A stretch of 64,000 nucleotides of DNA from contig NC_074715.1 in the NCBI RefSeq assembly GCF_947242115.1, forward strand, positions 46,510,086 through 46,574,085. The letters are read 5' to 3'. This stretch comes from Biomphalaria glabrata (taxonomy: Eukaryota; Mollusca; Gastropoda; Planorbidae). This document shows, piece by piece, positions 32,242-44,200 of the stretch. Each line of letters begins with the position of its first letter. Position 1 is the stretch's first letter. Made by a program: the position numbers and the translations under genes. The notes below the pieces were generated by a model that made no database searches, was not told where the DNA came from, and saw only the letters and a program-made list of their open reading frames with translations.

Positions 32242-35200
32242 TTACATCCTAAAAAATCCTGTAATTTTTGCCTGACCTTTCACCTGTGGCATTAGCCGCC
32301 TCCTACAAGAGCTTTTAGGATTCCCCTTTTTAAACTGAGCAGCTCCTGATTTGGAAGACTTTGGTGAGCTTAGAGCTGTATTCTGCTGCTTGGATTTGAC
32401 TTCCTCTGCAAGGGCAGGAACTGTGACCAGATTTTCTTGACCAGCAACAGCCATGTGACTTCTTTTGTTTCCTTTTAGCTTGGTAACTTTGCCCAACAAT
32501 GGTAAAGAATTAGAATTGTGAGTGAAAGATGACTTATTGTCCAGCGTCCCTTTTTCCCCAGACTGCACAATTGTTTTACTGGAACACATTAGAACAAAAA
32601 ACAATTGCAAAAAAAAAATTAGAGAAACTTAATTAAACTTATAAAGATAAAATATGAAATGTTAAATTATTAAGTCTAGAGTATCTACATTTAAAAATGA
32701 CTACACTAATTTCAAACCTTTTACACAAACTATTTTTAAGACTTTTCACATTTAATCATATTTCCTGTTAGATAATATTTTCATTTTGTTTGAAACATTT
32801 AAGAATTTATGGATTTCAATGATTATATAAAATCTTATATGATCTTATATGATAAGGTCATGATGATATAACAAAGGTTTCTAATTCATACCTCGGAATA
32901 ACATCAATGGTGCTGAGTGTGGCCTGTGACATCATCAACTCATCTGGTATTTTATCCGTTTCTAAATATAGTGCACAAGAAACCTATTGGCAAGAAAATA
33001 TTTTAAAAGTTAGATAGTACAGTACAAAAATATATTGTTTCAGCTGGCTTTGTTTTTAAAAAGGGCTCAGTGAGTTTGTAAATTATAGTTTGTCAGTCAG
33101 ATTGATTGGTATTCTTCAATAGTGTATCATTAACCTCCCAAAAACAAACGATGCTCAAAATGTGCACTATTTGGATTGTGGAATCGATGACCTGAGGTTT
33201 GAAACAAGTCGGATGTCATTCACTGACATCCATTCACTGACATCCAATAAGGGACAAGAACTATCTTAAGTAGAAAAAAATATTTCTGTATCTAATGAAA
33301 CAGGCCAAGGATTAAATTGTGTGTACAAAGTAAAAATAATCCTGATCCTTTAGCATAAAGTTAAAAAGCATAAGTGAGATAGCGATTGTACTGTCAAACT
33401 AACACTTTCATAAACTGGTAGGTGACCCTACACATCAGTGGCTATCATTGCAAATGCCTGAAATAAAACAACACTAATAAATTAAAGATGCAATACTACT
33501 TACAAACTGTTTCTTGCACAGATTTGTAGTCCTCTTAAAGTTACTGGTAGAAACCTCAGGCTGGTCGCTGTCTAAGTCAACAATTGCAGGTGACCTGGAA
33601 AAACACACACAAAAAAAAAAAAAAAAAAAACATTATAAAGAATACTAACAATGCAAAACGTAAGATTAGATAAAATTCAGATTGAGAATTAGTTATTTAA
33701 GCCCATGTCTAGTCAGAATAAAAATAGCCAATAGGCATTCATATATACTTGTCAATCCTCAGCATAGGATCAAGATAAATAATTTAAAGTTGTACGAGAG
33801 ACAAACACATACAGAAATCATATAAAAGTGTATTATTAAGACTGAATAATGAACAGCTCCATGATCTACAATCTCTCACAAACTTCATTAGACTCTGGAT
33901 ATACAAATTTCCTATGACAAAGGCAAATTGCAAGATTTTAAAACTACACCTTAATATATAGTGTTCATTATCTGATTGCTGCTTATAAACCACAATTGAT
34001 GAAGTACAAGTATATATAAACTATTTCCCTTATATTACAGCTAGTGTACAAAAACTGAACTCTCTGACCCTCACCTAAACTGGGTAAGCAGACAGGGAAT
34101 ACGAGTGGGTGACTGGGATGAAATCTGGATGTCTGACATCAAGTGGTGATCAAGTTCAGAGATGCTCAGTGCAGACTGGTCCAAAAATGCTTGAATCACG
34201 CGCATACACTGCCGGCCCAGAACACTGCCACCAGAATTGATAGGCTAAATTAATAGTGAATTGTTGAAGGTAAAAAAAAATTACATCACTGTTGAATAGC
34301 CTAAAAATAAAATATATGCAATTAAATTATAAAAACAAAAATTACAAAAAAAAAAAAGTTATACAACACCAAAACCTAGATCTAGAAAAAAAATGTATCT
34401 ACATAAACTTTTTAAAAATGTTAAATACATGTATACATACTCTCACTGGACTGCTTTCCTTACATTTCTCAAGTTCTTGTTTGGCTGCTAGTAATTTATT
34501 TAAGATGATGTCAGCTTCTGGATCAACCAAAGTTCTTGGAAATTTTCCACTTTTGCAGCGAGAAAGGTTAACTTTTATGATATTGACAATACGTCGACAA
34601 GCAGATCTTTAAGAAAAAAAAAAAGGATAATAAAGAAAGTTTTTTAAGTCATAGGTGAATCCTGATGATTACATTACAAAAATCACACAAAATTCAAATG
34701 AACCAATAGAAATTAAACAAACTGGCTTTGAAAATCCTGTTTAAAAAAATGTTTTAACTTGAATCTATATAATAGGTATTAAGTTACAGTTAAATCAGAA
34801 AATCAAAAGAAGCAGCAGTACTAGCATGTAAATATTTCTTTGAACACTTTAATTAGCTATACCATAGAATTTAAATTCTTGTTTAAAAAATGATTAATGT
34901 GTGTGTAAAAACTTTTTCAGATTTAAATAAATCATTTCCATTATTTTCGAACAAAAAATGTGCTATTAGAATATAAAAAATGGCCAGTACTTTGAGCCTT
35001 TAAGCACGGCATGATACAGACAATGGTGAAAGTGAATTTTCAAAAGCAATTTTGGGACCCCTCAACTCAAGAAAACATTAAGAAACTAGAACAGACACAA
35101 AATAGAGCAGTGCGATTCATAACAAACGAATATTCACATTTGACTAGAGTAACACCTTTAGTAAAATCACTAAATTTAGAAAGCCTTCAGGACAGACGAC

Positions 35201-38200
35201 TCAAAAATAAAGTAGCAATTATACATAAAACACTGAACCATAATCTTCAAATACAAAAACAGAATTTAATAAAATACTCTGAAAGACACAAAGATAAAGG
35301 CACATTCCTCGTCCCATATGCTAGGACGAATTTGTACAAATGCTCCTTCTTCCCTAGTGCTATTAGAGCATGGAATGGGTTGCCTGAGCTAGCCAGGAAA
35401 ACCAGTGACTTGGCAGAATTTAAGTCATTGGTTAATATGCATGACTAAATGCATGACACGTAGGACGTAATCATCTTCTTTTTTGAAGTAACGTCTGTAT
35501 TATATAAGATAAGATAAGATAAGACAGCACAAATCAATATCAGCTTTTTCCTGAAGGGGCAAATAGAAAATTATATTCCAAGTAGATAAAAAAGAGAAAT
35601 ACATTTCATTAGCAAAATCCATGAAAAATAGAAATATGAAAGCTGAATAGTTGAAAGTACAGTAGCCTGAGATTGAATTTTGTTTTTTCATAAAACCGGT
35701 TCAGAAAAAAAATTTTTGGTAAGCAATACACAGGACAGAGAAAAATGTATAAGACTATCTCATGAAACTTGAAAGCAATCACAATGAATACTACTTTAGC
35801 TCAAGATAAACCATGGATAAATTTTTTTTTTAAAATGGTTGGAAAAATCTTGAGCCAATTTCTTACTTACTGGAGGTCCAACTCTTCCTCTACAACTGTC
35901 TGAAGTTTCTGTGTTAAGTCTAACAACATTCCCAGACCTTTCACATACTGCATCAGTGGATTATCCTGTGATGGGGCATATCCGCTTCCACCAAGATGGA
36001 TACGTCTCATATACGAAGACAATGTCTGCGCAATACAAATAATTAATACTAAAATGTTTAGACATTGACAATTTCAATGCAAAAAGAAAAATAAGTTTGA
36101 ACAACAAAATGAAGAAACAACAGAATAAGTTTTTTTATGGTAAATTATTTTTATATTTAATATAAATATTTTTATTTCTTTGTGATATTAATGTCAATAA
36201 GAAAAAAAGTATTTTTTTTTTTACATAAAATTTAATTAAATGTAATGCCTATTTAAAAGTTATTTCCACAAGAAGAACTACAATACTAGATGACTAAAAA
36301 TTAGTGTGGCAGCACACCCTAAATATGGACACCATAAAATGTACCTGGTACAATGAAAGTCCAGACCTCGAAGCTTCATGCTTTAAATGTGTGAAGGCCA
36401 TGTGATCCAGCTCTCTCTCAGGAATATTGAAGACACGAGCAAAGGCTAATTGACTTCTCGAGTTCACCAGCAGATGCAAGTATGATCTGAAAATGTCTTG
36501 CACCAGCAACTGTGGAAGAAACAAAACTATTATTCAAGAAGCTGACATTTAAACCTATAACATCTAAAAGATTACGTTGACAAAATGATATATGTGCCTG
36601 ATATATTAAAGGTTGGACTAAGTTTAAAAAATGCTTCCTATTATCTATGACCTGTAGCAAAGCATGATATCAAGGACAGAAATATAACCAAAGGTATCCT
36701 TTTCTATTATGAAAAATGTTACTTACTTCTCATTGTGCTAACTAGTACCATGGAAGCTGTTAAAAATGATTAATAGGGTATATAATATGCATACCTTTTG
36801 CAACTCTTTCCTCTGTGATGGTGAATATGGAGTTCTAGGTAGTATATTAGCTGGTGAAATGCTTTGACTATGAGAGCATAGAACTTGTGTGTTGGTTGGA
36901 GTGCTGGGTACTTCATTAGGCACAGGTGATGTGCTTTGTCTTAAAACTTGTGTGTTGGTTGGAGTGCTGGGTACTTCATTAGGCACAGGTGATGTGCTTT
37001 GTCTTAAAACTTGTGTGTTGGTTGGAGTGCTGGGTACTTCATTAGGCACAGGTGATGTGCTTTGTCTTAAAACTTGTGTGTTGGTTGGAGTGCTGGGTAC
37101 TTCATTAGGCACAGGTGATGTGCTTTGTCTTGGACTGCTTGGTGTTTTTATTATGGAAGGACTAATGGGCAGAGTACTTGGAACATTGGATAGAGCATCA
37201 TCAACAGAAGCAACTTTCATTGGTTGACTTGCAGGTTCTTTCATCGATTTTAAAACATCCAATATTTTGGCCTGCATGAAAATGTAAATAATAATTTACA
37301 GAATTCATGTGCTGACCACAAACAGTTAATGTTCTAAAAATTGAAGTAGTTAACAAAAGAGCAAAAATGCTAAGATCAAATAACATTTTAAAAATTTAAA
37401 AAATACAGATATTTTTTGTTTAAGTGATGTTTTGTTAGAAAGCAGACTTGTGGTATTTTATAAAATATAAAAGAATAAAAAATATAAAAATAAATTGTAT
37501 CCAATGTTAAGCTTTCTACTTGATTGAATGTTCAGTATTCAAAACTAAAAAATGTATAGTATTCATTTATTAACCAACAAAAACCTAATGACAGGTAACA
37601 AATCTAAACAAAAACCAAAACATATTATTAATGATATATAATTGCATTAAAAAAAAGTGAAAATTTTTACCTGCACAGAAATAAATTCGGTCACATCCAG
37701 CTCTAAATCATCAATTTCTGCATTAGTTTTCAAAGCCAGGCGCAGATCAGCCTGACAGTCTGTAATTACTTGAACAAAGTGTAAAAAAACATCAAGAACT
37801 GACCAGTGATTACTGTTTTTCTTGTACTCCTGGTAAATGCCAAAGACGTGGGCTTCTCTATTCTTGTCAGCCATCTCCAATTCATTAGAGACATCTGGAC
37901 CAACTGTAGAATCCTCCAAAGAGACAGGCACACCATCAGCACCAGAAAGCATGCTACCTGCTGAGCAATCAGAACAGTTTTCCCCAAAAGCGCTGACATT
38001 ATATTTCTCAATAGCCTGCTCAATTTTCTTGATGTTAAATTGTCTCAGGTTCTCAAACATCTCTAACACCTCTTTAGGGTCTGCTATAAAATCATTGCTC
38101 ACCTGAAAAAGATCAAAGTATAATGGGGGAGTCTTCTAAAAAATAAGCTCTGTCTATCCTTAATATATATATACAGTGCTTTTTTTGTGACAAGAACGCA

Positions 38201-38624
38201 CAGGAACGGCATACCAGCACCTTTTTCAATGAAGGGAAAAATTATTACTTTTCTTGTATTTTAATGTTTATTATTAAGTTATTAGTAGTTAAAAGTTAAG
38301 CAATCCATTACTGAGTACCGGCACCTATTCCTTTAAAAAAAAAAACTGTATGTATATATATTTAATAAACAACAGACAACATCATATAGTTAAAGTTCAA
38401 GCATTGCTGATAAACGTACTCGTAAAAAAAAAAGTCTTTTTTTAAAAAGCTGGGAGGGTAATTACCTTGTGGTTGTGGAAAGCTAGACAATACTGTAAGA
38501 CTTGGAGATCATCAGCTTGTGAGAGAATAGTTGTTCGTTCATTAGGGAAAACATGAAATTTCCTGCACAATTTGACAATCAATGTTGGTAATGTTGAGCA
38601 ACCTTCAGCTGGGGTCAAGGTCAT
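32242..38624 (-). CDS. PARPBP: PCNA-interacting partner (PARI)
   Basis: Ten minus-strand exons: 38624-38466, 38102-37671, 37271-36795, 36509-36345, 36025-35871, 34606-34441, 34244-34075, 33594-33504, 32983-32892, 32578-32242. All have GT-AG borders with consistent phases, giving 747 residues. I recognise it from conserved blocks: NERTTILSQADDLQVL near the N-terminus, SYLHLLVNSRSQLAFARVFN, IPERELDHMAFTHLKH, RRIHLGGSGYAP and, at the C-terminus, QAKITGFFRM, a PCNA-binding PIP box (Q-x-x-I-x-x-FF; human ends QAKLTQFFRL). The start at 38624 matches the human N-terminal length; an in-frame ATG at 38663 is possible. The human protein has about 579 residues; the excess is mainly exon 3, a Ser/Thr-Pro-rich linker with a 4 x 21-residue repeat. 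In vertebrates PARI binds PCNA and RAD51 and restrains homologous recombination at forks; the same nuclear role is inferred here. Confidence 0.93.
35030..35520 (+). mobile_element. CR1-like LINE 3' part, in a PARPBP intron
   Basis: A 145-residue open stretch contains WDPSTQENIKKLEQTQNRAV, RFITNEYSHLTRVTPLVKSL, YSERHKDKGTFLVPYARTNL and RAWNGLPELARKTSDLAEFK, ending at NMHD and a stop at 35446-35448. The UTR ends in tandem taagataagataag. It is antisense to PARPBP, between exons 5 and 6. It is nearly identical to 39810-40290, so insertion was fairly recent. Confidence 0.85.
36882..37133 (-). repeat. PARPBP: Coding tandem repeat in PARPBP exon 3 (4 x 63 bp)
   Basis: Four 63-bp units begin at 36882, 36945, 37008 and 37071 and are virtually identical. 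Each encodes the 21-residue unit RQSTSPVPNEVPSTPTNTQV plus Leu, around residues 245-328, with SP and TP sites in every copy. Frame is preserved, so the copy number can change without breaking the protein. Confidence 0.95.
38174..38348. mobile_element. Small hAT-type element in PARPBP intron 1
   Basis: Starts cagtgctttttttgtg and ends ctttaaaaaaaaaaactg. It is flanked by similar 8-bp sequences (tatatata and tatgtata). 175 bp with no coding potential. Because the flanks are AT repeats, the duplication is weaker proof here than elsewhere. Confidence 0.6.
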
Positions 38625-39640
38625 TGTACACAAAGACTTTATGCCTAGTAATGATATAATCAAAGAAAATATAGAAGTATTTGTTGTTGTCCATTATTCT
38701 ATTATAGGCAAGTTACAAAGCAGGAAAAAAAAAACAAAAAAAAAACATAAAAGTCCTTTTTTTTTCATAAAAGCATTGCTTGCTTAGTGGATTACCATAA
38801 ATTAGTCATGTGCAAAATATGAAACATATATGCTAATTTGTCAATAGTTTTTTTTTAAGCTAAAGCATATTTGAATTTCTTGCATAATAAAAAAAAATTA
38901 ATATAGATCTAGATTATTCTAGATTACTATAGATCTCCATCTAGTTATATATCGAGACTAACTAAATAAAAATTTACTAGATTTAGTTTTTAAAGTAAAA
39001 AAAATAAAAACATATTTATATATATAATAGATCCATAATTATAAGGTATGTCCGTAGACTCTAGCCATAGTAATAGCAGTCAGAATAGAATAGAAGATCT
39101 TCATAAGATCTAAGTCTAGCCTAGAGTTAGAGTAATCAACACTACTAAATCAAAAGAAACATTATATATATATATATTCAGATGATGTTAATATTAAGTC
39201 TGTTTCTAAATTTAATGAACTTGCAGAGTAAAATATTCTATAAGACTATATAACTAACTAATGAATCTAAAATCTAATAATTAAATAAACAAGTAATGGC
39301 AAATGGGTCTGTGATTTAAAAAAAAAAAAAAATTATAATACTAGAAGATCTATCATCTAGATCATTCAATCATTGTCATCATCTACTTCTAGAATAGAAT
39401 TGACACTCATTTTTTACATTGACATACACATATATATAAATTAATAAATTATAGAATATAGATTATTAATATTATATTATTAATTATAGATCTAGGTCAG
39501 TAGGGGTATAGTAAGTTGTAACAATCAATAAAAATAGGTAAATAATGATAATCAGCTCTCTGTATAGTCATAGTGTATTGGTTCAATTAAAAAGAACAAA
39601 CTCTAGACCTCAGATATAGAGTTAAGTTACTTATTCAAGT
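38625..39640. other. Spacer between PARPBP and PTER, left part
   Basis: Very AT-rich, with many agatctaga-type short palindromes and ta runs. It should contain the PARPBP promoter and any 5' UTR. An acceptor-like ttactag in the minus sense near 38650 leaves open a 5' UTR intron. I cannot place the transcription start. Confidence 0.35.
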
Positions 39641-39642
39641 TA

Positions 39643-40290
39643 TTCAGTTATTGGGAATGATTTGGATATCCCAAATTGGAATCCACATATTGATGAAACT
39701 ACAAAAAATCAAACAAAGCATTAGGATTTATTAAAAGAAATTTCTATAAATCAAATAAGAACATAAAACTAAAATGTTACTTAACCTTGGTTAGGCCAAT
39801 AATAGAATATGCATCCTCCGTTTGGGACCCCTCAACTCAAGAAAACATTAAGAAACTGGAACAGACACAAAATAGAGCAGTGCGATTCATAACAAACGAA
39901 TATTCACATTTGACTAGAGTAACACCTTTAGTAAAATCACTAAATTTAGAAAGCCTTCAGGACAGAAGGCTCAAAAGTAAAGTAGCAATCATACATAAAA
40001 CACTGAACCATAATCTTCAAATACAAAAACAAAATTTAATAAAATACTCTGAAAGACACAAAGATAAAGGCACATTCCTCGTCCCATATGCTAGGACAAA
40101 TTTGTACAAATACTCCTTCTTCCCTAGTGCTATTAGAGCATGGAATGGGTTGCCTGAGCTAGCCAGGAAAACCAGTGACTTGGCAGAATTTAAGTCATTG
40201 GTTAATATGCATGACTAAATGCATGACGCGTAGGACGTAATCATCTTCTTTTTTGAAGTAACGTCTGTATTATTTAAGATAAGATAAGAA
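39643..40290 (+). mobile_element. CR1-like LINE 3' part between PARPBP and PTER
   Basis: Longest copy of this family in the window. After a decayed start (WNPHIDETTK region in two frames) it is open from 39787 to 40218, with LVRPIIEYASSVWDPSTQ-type sequence from the 3' end of a LINE reverse transcriptase polyprotein and a stop after NMHD. It ends with the gacgtaatcatcttctttt UTR and a taagataagataag tail. It has one or more frameshifts upstream of 39787. Its 5' end is truncated. Confidence 0.85.
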
Positions 40291-40294
40291 AGTC

Positions 40295-41218
40295 TCAGAA
40301 AGTTGATCAGTTGTTGGGAGGGGGGGGGGGAGGGGGTGACACCCTCTGAGCTAACATCACCGGGTGACACCAACCCTAGTCACAGTGTCGTAGTGACGCC
40401 AATGGCGTCACAGGACAGGTTAAGAACAATTCTTGAAATTGCCGTTTTCTTCAATCTAAAATTTTTAATTAGACCTAGACATTTATAAGGTTATTACGCT
40501 TTTACTATGATTCTATGATTTACGAATTACGATATTAATGAATACGTTAAATCTTGTAAACCGGAAGTATATCATAAATTACAATCAATTTTAATTCTGA
40601 ATTAATTACACTGCAGTATAGAAAATTATTAACGCAAAGATTAATTAAGTTTGATCTTTAGTATATAAATAAAATAATAAAATATTTACTCTACATTGTT
40701 CAAGGTAGTTCGTAAATTTTACTTAGATGTAGCACTTTATCAAGATAGATCAATATCTTATTAATTATTTCTTTGCGAAAAGGGTCCAGCATTTTAAATG
40801 CGAAATAATCTACTACTTGTATTTAATATTTTTACGTTTCCCATCCCCGTATATTTATAAATCTAGATCAAGATATTCCAGATATTCTAGACGCAAGATC
40901 TAGGTCTAGATTTAGTACATTAAATTAGATCTAGAATGAAAATCTAGATCTATATTTGGAAGTCTGAATAAAATAAAAGGATAGATAGATCTATATAGGC
41001 TAGTCTAATTCTAAATTAGGTCTAAAAGTTCAAAGTTCAAGAACGCAAAGGGCAAAGGCTACACTAAAGCAATAATAATAACAATCTAATTCTAAGCCTG
41101 TTACTGAATTGCTCTAGCAGTCTTGGGTATACCCAGTCTTGTGCATCTTTATCTAGAGTCAAAATTTTTGATCCATTTACCATTTCTAGGTTCTTCAAGC
41201 TGAACTTTCAATCACAAT
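40295..41218. other. PTER: Upstream region of PTER
   Basis: AT-rich DNA preceding the PTER start codon, including a G-rich run at 40318-40335. Promoter elements are not clear. No other gene seen. Confidence 0.35.
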
Positions 41219-44200
41219 ATGACATCAACAATGGGAAAAGTTATAACAGGTGCTAGATGAGTAGATCTATTCTTTTTTTAAATTTTAAACATATTTCAAA
41301 ATAGCCTAGATGTAGTATAATTATTATTATTATAATATTTATTTAAAATTATTATTATAGGCTATGCAATGACTGCAGTCATAGCCTAGGCTATTTTGAA
41401 ATAGTTTTAGACTTACAAGTTCAATACACGTTTAAGTTACAGTGTAACAACTTACAGTATATTTAAATTTTAAATAAATAAAATATTAAATGCGGCTTTG
41501 TGGTCGCATATTTTAATAATAATAAACTTTCTCTTGAAACATGTTTTTGTTAAATAGGCCTAAATACTATGTAGAGTGGGAAGCGTGGTCGAGAGGCTAA
41601 GTGCGCTTGAATTTATCTTGGCTGGGTACTTATGAAGGGGTTCGACACCGGGCAGAGTTGTGTTTGCTGAGCGCCTTCAGCATGGAAAAACCTTCTCCTA
41701 GATACCCGCTCCCTCCCACTGGTCAACTGAGATTGCTATAAGCATGAAAGTAGCACTATATAAAATCCATAATTTTATGAGAAATGGGATGCATATATAA
41801 TTAAATGTATCCGACATATTCTCATATCTCATCACATATCGTGTCCATTGTTAGCTATGTTAGGACAAGCACACATTAAAAATTTACATTCTTTCAACCT
41901 TAAGTCCTACATATATAATTTATATAAATCTATTTCAAATTTCAAATCTACAATGCACACCACTACACTATTTTTTTGAAAACAATTGTAATATCTCTAC
42001 TAGAGATTATAATATCAGGGTATAAAGTGAAAGGGCTTAAATAAGGGTCTTGTAACTCAGTAAACATTGCAGATATACACATTCACGAGAATTTGGCTCA
42101 GCATGGCATATAATTCAAATAGTCTGGTAAAAAATGTATTTAGACTAACTAAATTTAGCTAATTCTTATCCATATATATTTGTACATAACTTCTTGATAC
42201 ATTTTCTAAATTACAAAAAAAAATATTTTTTTTGTTGCTGAACTACATGATTGTTTTCTATTATGGTTTTCAGTCTTGGGTGTAAAAAAGCCAGAGGATT
42301 TAGGAGTTGTGCTACCCCATGAACATCTCAATATACAAATACCATCGTTTTATACACCACCTAGAGGACAGTTGTCAGAGCAAATGCAGAATGCTCCATT
42401 TGAAATGCAGAACTTGGGATGGATAAGACAAAATCCGTAATTAAGAAATTTATTATGCATACTTTGATCTTTGAACTTTAAATTGATTAATATTCAAAAA
42501 ACTTTTTTACTTTTACTATTTTCACACTTGAAAGAAGTGTTGAGAATAAAGTGAACAAAATAAAATATTAGGTTTAATATACTTATTATTATATAATCTT
42601 ATCTTATAAAACTTACTGGTAAGGGTTAGAACTGCTGTATCAAAGATAAGGTTCTATTAGTCTTTTTATTTTTTGTAAATGAGTTATTCCACACACAAAA
42701 CAATTAAATGATGAATATAAAATTATAAGTATAAGTACATTTAAGTTTAATGTTGTGTCAATTTTCTTTTTCCCTTTAGCTACACTCACAAACCTAATTT
42801 AACTATGGAAGGAGAGTTTGATGCTATTAAAAATGAGCTTTTATTTTTTAAAGTAAGTTGCTTTTGTTGTTAAGATCATTGGTACCATTTTTTTAACTGA
42901 GCAGTTTTATATATAGTGAAAATCTTTTATTACAAAACTTTTAGAATGTCTTTTTATTTATTATATTTGTGGGGAAAAAATTCACTTGGTTAATTAGAAA
43001 TAAAATGCACCATTAAAGAATTCTACAACATAAATATTAATAATGACCTCTTTAAAATCTATTTCTTCTCTCTAAATTAGGAAAATGGAGGTCAAACTGT
43101 TGTGGATAACACTGTCTGTGGATTATCTCCAGATTATGGTTATCTAAAACGCCTCTCTGAAAGTACAGGTGTAAACATAATCTGTGGAACAGGCGAGTGT
43201 TACATAAATATTTAGTAAATGCTTCATTGTGTAATAGGAAACTATGTTGGCAAAACAGATGTCTAAAAAAATGGCTGTAATAATTGAAAAGAATGACTCA
43301 AATTTTTGTGTAGAATCTAGATGTAGATCTCCCATAAACTCTATCTATAAGTAATAGTAATGCTTATTAAATTAGTTACTAGTGGTTTAGAATTTAAGAA
43401 AAATATTTTAATCTCTTAATACCCTTTTCATAACTTGCGATATGAAAGGGCAGATGATGTAAAACCCATCTGTTTTTATCACACTGGCCATAGAAACAGA
43501 TGGGCTTTAACTTCCCCAAAGTATGTCAAGACTCCAATAGATTTGGGTTGACTCACAGGCATCTTAAAAATTCTTAAGTTAAAAATCCCAGACTTTTATT
43601 GAGATTTTAACTCGAGGCCCCTTGGTTTGGAAGCCAAGCGCCTTACCATTTACTCACCACTCCCCAAGCAAAATATAAAATAAAATTATAACTTATTAAT
43701 TAAAATGTTTTTTGTTAAATATTAACTCAAAATTAAAATAATTGAGCTAGTATGTTATAAATATTTGGATTTTAATAGATGAAATATATGAAGTTCTTTC
43801 ACTACTCAATTACTTTGTGCAAAATAATAACCATGCAAAAAATCTTTCAGGTTTCTACATCCACGCAGCCCAAACTGAAAGTGTACTTAACTATTCTGAA
43901 GAGAAAATGGCTGATATTATGAGATCAGATATTTTAGAAGGTCAGGATGGAATCAGAAGAGGAATAATTGGAGAAATAGGGACATCATGGCCTGTGACAG
44001 GTGATCATAAAATGAATGATAATTTATTTTAATTTTATTGTATAGTTTTAAATATATGCCAATTTTCGCTGATCAAATATATTTTAAAATTATTTTTCAG
44101 ATTTTGAGAAAAGATCTCTTCGGAGTGGTGCCCTTGTTCAGGAGGAATTAGGTTGCCCAGTAATAATACATCCAGGTCGCAATGCTAAAGCACCTAGTGA

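Noticed and set aside
36889-37227. Plus-strand frame with VGVLGTSLGTGDVLCLKTC repeats
   Set aside because: Antisense shadow of the PARPBP exon 3 repeat.
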